DNA of 64,000 nucleotides from Aselliscus stoliczkanus (lineage: Eukaryota > Chordata > Mammalia > Chiroptera > Hipposideridae), in NCBI GenBank assembly GCA_033961575.1, contig CM066738.1, forward strand, positions 67,307,478-67,371,477, given 5' to 3'. A model generated the notes under the pieces. The model searched no databases. It worked only from the letters and a program-made list of their open reading frames with translations, and was not told the DNA's origin. Both the position numbers and the translations under genes were made by a program. Of this stretch, positions 22,395 through 31,795 are shown piece after piece (position 1 is the first letter of the stretch; every line of letters begins with the position of its first letter).

Positions 22395-23648
22395 GTATGT
22401 TGGTGCAAAAGTAATTGTGGTTTTTGCATTGTTGAAATTTGCCTTTGATATTGTAATACATGCTTAAATAAATGTAGTTATGTTATACATCATTTTAATG
22501 CATATTTCCTGCTTTATGTTTTTTTGCTAATGAGCTACTACCTGCTGTTTATTTTATATGTATTTTAGACTATGAAAATGATTTTACACATAAAGCAAAT
22601 TCAAGCAATTTTCTTATTCAAGTTCAAAATGGGTTGTAAAGCAGCAAGACAACTCGCACCATCAACAATGCACTTGGAACACGAACTGCTAATGAATGTA
22701 GAGTACAGTGGAGGTTCAAAAATTTTACAAAGGAGATGAGAGCCTTGACAATGAGAAGTATAGTGGCTGGCCATCAGAAGGTGACAATGACCAACTGAGA
22801 ACAATCATGGAAGCTGATCTTCTTACAACTGTATGAGAAGTTGCCAAAGAACTGAAAGTCAACCATTCTATGGTAGTTTGGCATTTGAAGCAAATTGGAA
22901 AGGTGAAAAAGCTTGGTAAGTGGGTGCCTCATGAGCTGATCGTGATGTTGTCTTCTCTGATTCCATGCAACAACATGAACCATTTTTCTATTGGATTTTC
23001 ATGTGTGGTGAAAAGTGGGTTTTATATGACAATTGGTGACTATCAGCTCAGTGATTGGACCTAGAAGAAGCTCCAAAGCACTTCTCAAAGCCAAACTTGC
23101 ACCAAAAAATGGTCGTGGTCACTGTTTTGTGGTCTGCTGCCTGTCTGATCCACTATAGCTTTTTGAATCCTGGCAAAACCATTACATCTGAGAAGTATGT
23201 TCAGCAAATTGATGAGATGTACCAAAAACTGCAATGCTTGCAGACAGCATTGGTCAACAGAAAGTGCCTGATTCTTCTCCATGACAATGCCTCACCACAT
23301 ATCGCACAACCAACGCTTCAAAAGTTGAATTTATTGGGCTATGAAGCTTTGCCTCATCCACCATATTCACCTAACCTCTCGCCAATCGACTACCTTTTGC
23401 ATCTCGGCAACTTTTTTCAGGGAAAACACTTCCACAACCAGCAGGATGCAGGAAGTGCATTCTAAAAGTTCATCGAATCTGAAATTATGGATTTTTATGC
23501 TACAAGAATAAACAAAACTTTTTTCTCATTGGCAAAAATGTGTTGATTATAATGGTTCCTATTTTGATTAATAATGATGTGTTTCAGCCTAGTTATAATG
23601 ATTTAAAATTCACAGTCCAAAACTGCAATTACTTTAGCATCAACCTAA
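22395..23648 (+). mobile_element. Hsmar1-like mariner, end to end
   Basis: A 1,254-bp Tc1/mariner element. The left end 'gtatgttggtgcaaaagtaa' and right end 'actttagcatcaacctaa' are imperfect inverted repeats like those of the Hsmar1/MADE1 group, and TA dinucleotides at 22393-22394 and 23649-23650 are the target duplication. The length is close to the usual ~1.3 kb. It holds one decayed transposase gene. Copies of this type in a bat-like genome fit the known spread of mariners in mammals. Confidence 0.9.
22570..23500 (+). pseudogene. Mariner transposase, inactivated
   Basis: A DD34D transposase that would cut and paste the element. Visible parts, in broken frames: an N-terminal helix-turn-helix region starting at the ATG at 22574; the second DNA-binding helix and linker (VVWHLKQIGKVKKLGKWVPHEL in two overlapping pieces, 22870-22940); and the catalytic core 23055-23465 in one frame. 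The second aspartate is kept in LLHDNASPH (GAC at 23283-23285) and the third in SPIDY (GAC at 23388-23390), 34 residues apart. The first site reads C-G-E-K-W: GGT at 23007-23009 replaces the expected Asp codon. In-frame TGA codons follow shortly after. It is a dead copy and not a domesticated gene. Confidence 0.9.
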
Positions 23649-23650
23649 TA

Positions 23651-24877
23651 TCTCCCATGATAAAATACTGTATCAGAAAAGTTTAGATGAAGGATCAGCT
23701 TATTTCCTTAAATAATAAGTAATACCTACTAGAATGCAAAAGTATAGAGTTCATCTAGGTTCCCATTGCCCATTCTTCTACTCCAGGCAGCAGACACCAG
23801 CTTTTAACAGACAACAAGAGGGAAACAATAGATTTCACAAAGACATAATATACAAACAGAATTAAGTTTGAGAAATATTCTAAGTACAAGTTAAATTGAA
23901 AAAAAACAAGGAAACAAATTGAATTTGTTTAATGAATTTGTTCTCAGTAAATTGGTAGCATTACAAAAAGCAGTAAAAGTACTTTGAAATAATGGTTAAA
24001 TTTAAAGCTAAAACACCAAAACCCTGGTATTTTTTTATTTCAAATATGTACCTGCAACAACCAAATGATATTTTTATCATTAGTTCAAATATTTATGTGT
24101 ACCATATTTTTGTTCAAATATTCATGTCTACCATATTTTTGTTTCTCATTACTTATCAATAGAAATTGAGAAAATTTCTTTTAGGTATAAGATATCTTGT
24201 CACACCATGAAAAGCAAAGTAAAGTGTTTGGAGACATCAAAAGAACACCTATATTTTACTTTCTTTATGCATAAAAAAGCTGATCTACATTCAGAATTAC
24301 CTATAAAATGTTATGTATTTACTTACAGTCAGGTGCAGGCAGGATAGAGAATGACCAATGTGAACAAAGACTTGTTATATATTTGAGGGAGAGAAATCAA
24401 ACTTACACAGGAGCTAGAAAGCAAAAGAAATAATTCTGAATTATAAGGCTGAAACAAATTATTATGCTACATAGTCTTTGATTAATATCTTTAAGAATGT
24501 ATATATATTATTTTGGCTTTCTTAGAAAGGTCTTCCTTCTTATTATTTGAATATAATTAGGAAATTCAGCAATGAATGAGAAGAGAAAAGCTTATTTAAA
24601 AATTATACTTAAGGCATATAAAGTTCTAAATGACATCGCTGGTTCACTCTGTTCCAATCGATCTGAAATATCAGAATTATAATATTTTGCCTCTTAAACA
24701 AAAGTCATATTAACTATTTTAGTTAAAGAAGGATATTATTAAGTAAAAAAGACAATTAAGGCCTGAAAGCAATAGTGATGGAATCGAGATGACATACAAA
24801 TTAAGAAACACAAATCATGGTACATGTATTCATATCAACGTTAAATTGATGTAGAGCATTTAAGAAGTGTTCACTTT
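23651..24877. other. No recognised feature
   Basis: AT-rich. A local near-duplication 'accatatttttgtt ... aaatattcatgtctaccatatttttg' occurs at 24090-24145. Nothing else recognised. Confidence 0.5.
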
Positions 24878-24889
24878 AAAATGACTCTA

Positions 24890-25008
24890 TAGGGGCCGGC
24901 TGAGGGGCTCGGTGGTTAAGCTCTGGCTTGGGAAGCCAGTGACCCCTGTTCAGGTCCCACATATGAGGGCCAGTGACACTGCCCTCAAAAAATAAAATAA
25001 AATAAAAT
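24890..25008 (+). mobile_element. Short-form SINE with (AAAAT)n tail
   Basis: Complete head (GGGGCCGGCTGAGGGG), a self-complementary middle, 'gccagtgacactgccctc', and then an AAAAT-type pentamer tail. The 12-bp duplication aaaatgactcta at 24878-24889 and 25009-25020 flanks it. A 74-residue frame on the opposite strand is just the SINE. Confidence 0.93.
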
Positions 25009-25020
25009 AAAATGACTCTA

Positions 25021-25725
25021 CAGGCCATTGTCTCTCTTGACCTGGCCCATTCTTCCCTTAGAACATATCCTAATAAAGTTTCCTTACTGTATACCTTCAT
25101 GTTTGCTGATCTGCAATTCTTTATTGCATCGGCAAAAGGACTGAGCCTTTACTCCAGTAACGCACAGATCACAAACAGAAAAATAAATGAACAAATATAT
25201 AATGATCAAATAAATGTGCAAGAAAATATTCAGATACAATAGACTTTTTTTTTTTTAAATTGAATCACTGGATTAACTGACATACTCTTTTTCTTCAGTT
25301 AACAAGCAGATGCCCATGACACATCAATAGCTTAGAGCTATTCTTTGGCCTGTCTGCATATTTCTGCTTCTACCAGTTGTTTTATGCCTACTAAAAGTAA
25401 TTGTGTTTGCTCATCAACCTATTTATCTTTGTTGCACTTTTTATTGTAACTATATATTTTAAGTATATATTTCATTATGAATTAAGTATAAATTTTTAAA
25501 AAAGGAGTATTTTACTCTGAAATAATTGTTAGTGTTTTGGAAATAGTTTATAAAGAGAAGTTGCATAAGTAAATGTTGTCAAATTGAATATGGGTAATAT
25601 AATTTTGAAAAATGGATAAAATGGAAAAAACAAAAGTCTAATGAACTCAGAATTTTTGTAATATTGCACTCTAAATTCTGACTCTTTTTTTAAAAAAAAC
25701 TAAAATTTGAAATTATAAAAAGTTT
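25021..25725. other. No recognised feature
   Basis: AT-rich with several A and T runs; nothing recognised. Confidence 0.5.
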
Positions 25726-26285
25726 GTTAGGGGTATTGTTTGGGCACTTAAGATAATCCAAAATTTGTTCAAGAGAAAACCACAGGCCCAAAATGGTGTC
25801 ACTCATGCTAAAAGCCCATTATACCAAACCTACATTTAACACTTGGTCTAATTGCAGTTGCAACAGTCTCCCAGAAACATAATCTTAATCAAAAAGTCTG
25901 GAATTTTCTTGTCAAGCACCAGTAAGGTAATCTTTCACATGGGTCCTTTCCACCCCCCATAGAAAGAAAAGGCAATCTGCATGGTGGAAATTCTTCCCCA
26001 AAAGATGTCACAGCTCAAAAATAATCCTTTCTTGGGAGGCCAGCGGCCCCGGTTTGGGTCCCATATATGAGAGCCAGTGACACTGACCTCAAAAAAAAAA
26101 AAAATAATCCTTTCTTTTCTTTGGTTAATAGATCCCTTCCCCCTTCCTTTTCCCTATGAAAACTTTCCATTTTGTAAAACCCCTCAAGCCATTCTAGTTG
26201 CTAGGTGGGATGCTGCCCAATTCATAAAGGAAAATTAATTAATTAATTAATTAGTTAATTAAATAAAGTTGCTCTACAATAACGA
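25726..26285 (+). mobile_element. Possible LTR-like repeat, split by a SINE
   Basis: Begins 'tgttaggggtattgtttggg' and continues with unusually non-random, GC-balanced sequence ('aaccacaggcccaaaatggt', 'caccagtaaggtaatctttc', 'cccctcaagccattctag') to an AATAAA at 26262-26267. This looks to me like the R/U5 part of a mammalian LTR, but I cannot name the family and see no viral genes beside it. A truncated SINE and an (AATT)n run (26234-26262) interrupt it. Confidence 0.35.
26034..26099 (+). mobile_element. 5'-truncated short SINE
   Basis: Contains only the 3' half of the short SINE ('gggaggccagcggccccggt' onward) plus the A tail. The 17-bp duplication aaaaataatcctttctt at 26017-26033 and 26100-26116 flanks it, so it was truncated at insertion. 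Confidence 0.9.
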
Positions 26286-26880
26286 TCCTAATTGCTTAGC
26301 ATTGTTTATAATATTAGAAGAATTCTAGTATGACTCATAAAAGCAATGCATCCTTAAAAATAGTCACAACCTGTCAAAGTATATTCACATAGAACCATCA
26401 TGCAAATTTGAGGTCATACAATTATAATTGAATAACAAACACACTTCTCTATGTTTAATATGGAAAATAAAAATATGCCAAAAAATTGATAGACGGTCTA
26501 TCTCATCAAATAAAAAGAATTATTTCCCGTCTAGGTTATAGAAGTGTATATCCAAACATATGTCATCTATAATTTAAATTTCTAGTACTTTATAAGAATT
26601 TCTTCAGTTTTATTTTAGTTTAAACATCTACCAATTACTTTTTTCCAGGTTTACATCTAAGGCCAATATCAATAGACTACAAATGAATAAGCTTTAACAT
26701 TTGAATTAAGGTTTGATACACTGCCACCTTGTGATTATTTGAAGAAAGTTCAATTATTTGGGGAAATGTATGTAGAACTGAGAGCTGAAGACCACATTTA
26801 CTTGAATTTGGGCAGGAATGTTGGGCAAAAACTAGTGCTTATTCATTTAGTGCGAAGCGAGCTGGTTAACCACAGGACAG
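26286..26880. other. No recognised feature
   Basis: AT-rich; nothing recognised. Confidence 0.5.
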
Positions 26881-26894
26881 AGTAAGTAGTACAG

Positions 26895-27035
26895 AGTACT
26901 TCAAATCTCTGCTCCACTTACATTGGGATCTTGGGAAAGTTCCCAAGCTTCAGTTGACTTCTCCATGAAGTGCAAATAATTATATGATTGCCTCAAAGGG
27001 TTGTCTTAAGAAATGAACACGATAAGAACACATTG
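26895..27035 (+). mobile_element. MIR-like SINE
   Basis: Words such as 'cttcaaatctctgctccact', 'gggatcttgggaaagttccc', 'caaataattatatgattgcc' and 'aaagggttgtcttaagaaat' follow the order of an ancient MIR element. Low identity as expected for its age. Confidence 0.6.
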
Positions 27036-27273
27036 TTGATCACAATACATGGCATATCATAAGCCCTTTTGGTAACCATACCATTATTTTGAAAGCTAAT
27101 TTGCAAATGATTTCATGAGCATTGCCAATTCTATTTTCTCTAAAATGGTACTGACTGTATTTTTTGCTTCTCTGGCAAAAAAAATTTTTGGATGATTTAC
27201 AGTGAGATAAGTGACATTTATAGGTGCTGTTGCAGAATGGAAAGAATACATGAAAATTCTAGGTTTGAATTTT

Positions 27274-27735
27274 TTAATTATTAAATTTATTGAGGTGACA
27301 TTTATTGATGCAATTATACAGGTTTCAGTTGTACAATTCTATAATATATCATCTATATATTGCATTGTGTGTTCTCCACCCAAAGTAAAATCTCCTTCCA
27401 TCACCATATATTTGACTTCCTTTACCCTCTTCTACCTTCCCCCAACCCCCTTACCCTCTGGTAACCATTAAATTGTTGTCTGTGTCTATGAGTTTTTGCA
27501 ACTGAAATGTCCTTCAATAGATTATTGGATAAAGAAGATGAGGTACATATGTACAATGCACTATTACTCAGCCATAAGAAAAGATTAAATACTGCCATTT
27601 GTGACAACGTGGATGGATCTTGAGATTATCATGTTAAGCAAAATAAGTCAGACAGAAAAAGTCAAGAACCACATGATCTCATGTGAGATATAAAACTGAA
27701 AGCAACAAACTTAGAAGACCAATAAGCAAAACTTA
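27274..27735 (-). mobile_element. L1 with 5' inversion (twin priming)
   Basis: Bracketed by the exact 14-bp duplication taggtttgaatttt (27260-27273 and 27736-27749). The left part (27274 to about 27499) is the L1 3' end on the minus strand. The right part (about 27500-27735) is the neighbouring upstream sequence, the ORF2 C-terminal end, in the opposite orientation ('tgtccttcaatagattattg', 'gatggatcttgagattatca', 'aagcaaaataagtcagacag'). The two parts abut almost exactly in the element's own coordinates. This is the classic product of twin priming. Confidence 0.9.
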
Positions 27736-27859
27736 TAGGTTTGAATTTTATTTCTATTATTTAAGAGTGCAATCATAATATAATGCTGAGTAAAATTGCA
27801 ATGTGTACTTTCCACTACGTTAGCAGCTATAATCTTGTCTTATACTCTTTTTATACATC

Positions 27860-27910
27860 AAGTACATAATTATAGTGCCTAGCACATAGTAGATGTTCAA
27901 CAAATACTTA
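27860..27910 (+). mobile_element. L2-like tail
   Basis: 'gtgcctagcacatagtagat' followed by 'gttcaacaaatac' matches the well-known 3' end of L2 elements. Only about 40 bp is recognisable. Confidence 0.55.
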
Positions 27911-29068
27911 TGTAAGATTTGAATAGTAGACTGCCAACATGCTAGATTTAACTCAATGGATATTAAGTCCCTATTATAATTCAGTAATTGAAATAGATAG
28001 TTATAAGAAAATGAAAGAAACATAGTTCCAAATTAGTAAAGGAACCATGAAAACAAGTAACTAGGATACAAGTCAGAAATATATGAAAAGTGCAACAGAT
28101 TTATAAACATAAGAAGAAACAATTCTTATTATAGGGGAAAAGTATACAGGAAAATAATACTAGAAACACATTCTATTTCTCTCCAAGGTGCTTTCCCTTG
28201 TGTATACTAGCAATTTTTATGGTTCATTTGGCAAAAATGGGATGAAGTAGTTATACTGCATAAGCAAAATTAATGGCTTAAAAAAAACAGTACAGATAAT
28301 ATTATATGTGAGTGTATTCTCAGTTCCAAAAGAACCTTCATAAGGTAAAAAACTATTTGGAAGTTTTCATCATAAAGTGGCAGCTTATTCCTGTACTTTT
28401 TAAAGGAAAATATTTAAATCTTAGATGATCAAGAGAAGAGCTCTTTATCGAAGAGCAGGGGAGCTGCTTTTGCATCATCATGACTAGCAGCATAAAATAA
28501 AGAGGCAAAAGACAGCCTGAAGACATCCTCTTTTTCTATGATATTTATAAAGAGGCTAAGTGCCCCTGAGTCAACAGATCTGGCCGTAAATGGATTCTGA
28601 TAGTGAAGAGAGGATTGCAGACAAGGAGACAGATGAGGAAAGAGTCTAAAGATATTGGTGAAATTCTCACCATAGCCAAAAAATATCAAGTTGCTGTTAG
28701 AGTACATCTTGATTGATGTTATTAAAACCTACTTGGATCAATAAAAATTGCTTTGAGATAACAGTATGGCTCCCAATTCTACTCTTGAACTTGATGCCAT
28801 AAATTGTATTTAAGTTGAACTTTACTAATTCTTTACAGACATCCTGTGATACACAGTGTAAAATTGCTCCTGAAGGAGAGATGCCAACAAGGACTATTAT
28901 AGCATTTTTAGCAGTGCCTGCCACAGGCACAGGAGAGCAGGGAGAGAGTAATCCATCATACACCCTAAAAAACATCCTTTTGTCAATAATTCAAATTAGT
29001 CATAAACAAAATATGGCCAATTCAGCAGAAGACACATTTTAAATACACATGTCTTCTACTAAATTGGA
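27911..29068. other. No recognised feature
   Basis: Holds two 92-residue minus-strand frames (28429-28707 and 28697-28975) with no domain I recognise. Composition and lack of splice or start context give no reason to call exons. Nothing else seen. Confidence 0.45.
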
Positions 29069-29069
29069 G

Positions 29070-29070
<1 letters not shown>

Positions 29071-29105
<35 letters not shown>
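29071..29105. repeat. (CA)n microsatellite
   Basis: About 17 CA units immediately left of a mariner-like MITE. Confidence 0.95.
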
Positions 29106-29106
<1 letters not shown>

Positions 29107-29226
29107 AGGGGTGCCAAAAAAATTTATACACATAACTTGTATTCATCTTTTCTTATCAATATATATTGAGTATTGCAATTTTAATACTGTTTTTTCCTTT
29201 CTTAAAATGGGTATACATTTTTTTGG
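29105..29226 (+). mobile_element. Mariner-like MITE, short version
   Basis: 'caggggtgccaaaaaaattt' at the left and 'gtatacatttttttggc' at the right, with the same inner words as 14421-14544 ('tgtattcatcttttcttatc', 'tatattgagtattgcaattt'). Flanked by (CA)n and by (CT)n/(CA)n. Confidence 0.65.
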
Positions 29227-29241
29227 CTCTCTCTCTCTGTG

Positions 29242-29273
<32 letters not shown>

Positions 29274-29276
29274 GCT

Positions 29277-29318
<42 letters not shown>
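29227..29318. repeat. (CT)n then (CA)n microsatellite
   Basis: A ctctct/gtctct run to about 29279 and then about 19 CA units. The 126-residue minus-strand frame over it is low-complexity translation. Confidence 0.95.
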
Positions 29319-29319
<1 letters not shown>

Positions 29320-29531
29320 GTTGTGGGAGCTAAAAATATAAATAAAATCCCTGCTTACCATTAATGAAGAGAAATAAAATACATGTATAATGAAACAGAA
29401 GGCAACCCAAAGAGACAATATGGGAAAAGCAAAGAGAAAATGATAGCCAAGGCTTTTCCATGAATTACTGAGGTCATCCTCTAAGGAGCAACAGAATGAA
29501 CAAAGAAGAGAGATAAAATTCATGCTTCATT

Positions 29532-30140
29532 CATACATTCACTTAACAAATATTTATTGTATGTCTAATTTATGACAGGCAGGCACTGTTGTTGGCCTTG
29601 GAGACATAGTAGGGAGCACAACCAAGGAGCTTACATTCTAATGATGAGAACATGTTAACAACTAAAATAAATAAGTATATGATGGACAATTTCACAAAAT
29701 GAGAAGAACTAAGAAAAAATAAACAGGGTTATGTAACTGATTGTGAGGTGGTAGGGGAGGGCTACTTATATTTTCTAACCAGGGAAGACTTTTCTAAGGA
29801 GGTGATATTATTTGTATTGAGGCCTTGAACATAGATGAAACCAGACCTGTGAAAATCTGAAGGAGGAGTGTCTCAAGTAGAATTAAAAGCTGGAAGTATA
29901 AAGTCATTGCTTAGCATCTCAGTAATTTTCAAGAGCCTGAAGATGGAACTGAATCATATGTGTTCTGTGATTGGGTCTGAGAAGCAAAAGGTAGAATAGA
30001 TTGGATCTTTGAGGCCATGGTGAAGAGTTTGGCTTTTATTCTAACTAAAATGAAAGAAATCCTGTAATGTTTTAATAAATGGAGTAAAATGATCAGATTA
30101 AAAAGATTTAACAAGAAGTTTGGAAATGGATTATGGAGTG
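29532..30140 (+). mobile_element. Ancient mammalian interspersed repeat
   Basis: 'acttaacaaatatttattgt', 'ggcaggcactgttgttggcc', 'aggagcttacattctaatga', 'aggaggtgatattatttgta', 'aggccatggtgaagagtttg' and 'taaaatgatcagattaaaaa' occur in the order of a long, very common mammalian repeat that I recognise but cannot name with confidence. It is degenerate and has no conserved frame. Confidence 0.55.
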
Positions 30141-30394
30141 TCTAAAATGACAAGTTAAAAGGGTTAGTACTTTTGAATAATGAGCATCTAACGGGAGAAC
30201 AAGTGGATCTACAACTGTAACCTTAAATAGATGGATGGGATACAGATAAAGCAGGAAAACTATACTTTTCATAAGACTCTAATTTGCTCTACATGCATCA
30301 CTGGTAAATAAGGACCTTTACTATTTGACCCAGCCTAACCTTAAGTGTCATCTGGAACATTCTTCAAATGACTTTGTATCTTACTGAAACACTT

Positions 30395-30722
30395 CCCCAA
30401 CTTAAAATCCCCATCACTCCTCTCGTTCATATCTGAACTTTTGCTTATCCTTCAAACTGAGCTCAAATGTGACCTCTAAATGAAGTCTTTCCTTCTTGCT
30501 TCATACTGCTATTCAAAGTTGACAGCATTTTCTCTCTGTGTTCTACATTCTTTGAATATATCTCCATTACATCAACTTCATATTGCACTCTAATATTGGG
30601 GCTTTATCTCTTCCTAGTAGTTATTGCTCTTCTAAGGTATATAGTCATATTCTCTGTAATATCATCAGCCCTATTACTTCCATCATAGGGGGATCTCAAA
30701 AAATGTTTGCTGGATGAATGAG
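30395..30722 (-). mobile_element. L2 (LINE-2) 3' region
   Basis: 'cttcaaactgagctcaaatg', 'tgacctctaaatgaagtctt', 'tccttcttgc', 'tatatagtcatattctc' and 'aaaaaatgtttgctggatga atgag' match the order of the L2 3' end. The coding part is missing. Strand is uncertain. Confidence 0.6.
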
Positions 30723-30904
30723 TTGAAAAACACCAGTGTCAGGGAATAAGGTCTGATTCACAGGGGAGTAGCAAATTATTTCTTCCTCATCTAACGTTAA
30801 CACTATTGTATATTTGTGAGTATGAAAGATAGATTTCCTCCAGCCAATAACCAATAGTATTATGTGGAAAACTGAAGAACATCATCCCTTTCCAGTGTGA
30901 ATAA

Positions 30905-31532
30905 GATTATTGTGATAGGCAGAATTATAAGATGCCTCAAGAGTCCTTCCCTGTGATATATGTGCTTTATACTCATTATATATATGCCATCCTTTGAATA
31001 TGGGTTGGTCCTGTGAATATTATGGGATATATCTCCCTTGGTAATGTTACATTTTATTGCAAAGGTGAAGGTATTTGGTGAGTGTAATTAAGGTCCCCGA
31101 TCAGTTCATTTTGTGTTAGTCTAACAGGTGTTATTGTGGTTGGGCATGACCCTATCAAGTGAGCTTTTGATAGAGTGTCTACAGGTCAGAAATCGAAAAA
31201 GTAGCAAAGATGCTTGTCTGTTGCCCTTGAAGAGGAAAATTGCTACTTGTTGTGGATAGGATCAGATGGCAGGAAATAGTGGGCAATCTTTAGGAGCTGA
31301 GGGTCTCAGTCCTACAACTGAAGAAAGTGAATTTTATCACCAACCAGTGCCTATGGAAGAAGACCTCAGACTCAGATGACATCACAGTCTCAGCCTACAC
31401 TTCAACTGCAGTCTTGTGAGAACCTAAGCAAATGACCCATAAGCTGTACTCTGTCTTATACCCCATTGAAAATGGGTATTGTTTTAAGCAGCTAAGTTTG
31501 TGATTGGTTATTAAGTAATAGAAAAGTAATGT
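30905..31532 (+). mobile_element. MaLR-like LTR remnant
   Basis: Starts 'tgtgataggcagaattataa', contains 'gtaattaaggtccccgatca' and 'gggcatgaccctatcaagtg', and ends with 'attgttttaagcagctaagt ttgtg', an order typical of old mammalian MaLR-type LTRs. No retroviral gene is adjacent. A solo, ancient copy. Confidence 0.5.
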
Positions 31533-31689
31533 ATTTATAATTTTGAAGTAATGTCAGCTTGGGACAGAGTAGCAAGCTAGCATTATTGAACTCTGAAACA
31601 TGCCCTGTTAGCAAGAACTACAAGGATGTTCTCTACATACCTAGAGTTGGAAGAGATCAAACAATATTAGCAATCTTGTTTTTTAACCT

Positions 31690-31795
31690 GTTCATTGTAT
31701 TTTAGCAGAAACTGAATCTCAAGGAGATTAAATACTTGTATCCAGGTTACATAACTATGATCTGGAGATAAGGAGCAGGCTTTAGTGGTAGATAT
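31690..31795 (-). mobile_element. MIR-like core
   Basis: 'agaaactgaatctcaaggag', 'attaaatacttgtatccagg' and 'ttacataactatgatctgga' recall the reverse complement of a MIR core. Weak. Confidence 0.45.

Noticed and set aside
23055..23465. Intact-looking 136-residue frame as a domesticated transposase gene
   Set aside because: It is only the catalytic core. Upstream frameshifts, in-frame stops and the loss of the first aspartate show ordinary decay, and there is no fused host domain.
28429..28975. Two adjoining 92-residue minus-strand frames as exons
   Set aside because: No recognised domain, no convincing splice sites and no codon bias visible. Left as unrecognised DNA.
29143..29523. 126-residue frame with Cys/Val and Arg/Glu runs
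   Set aside because: Translation of (CA)n and (CT)n microsatellites.
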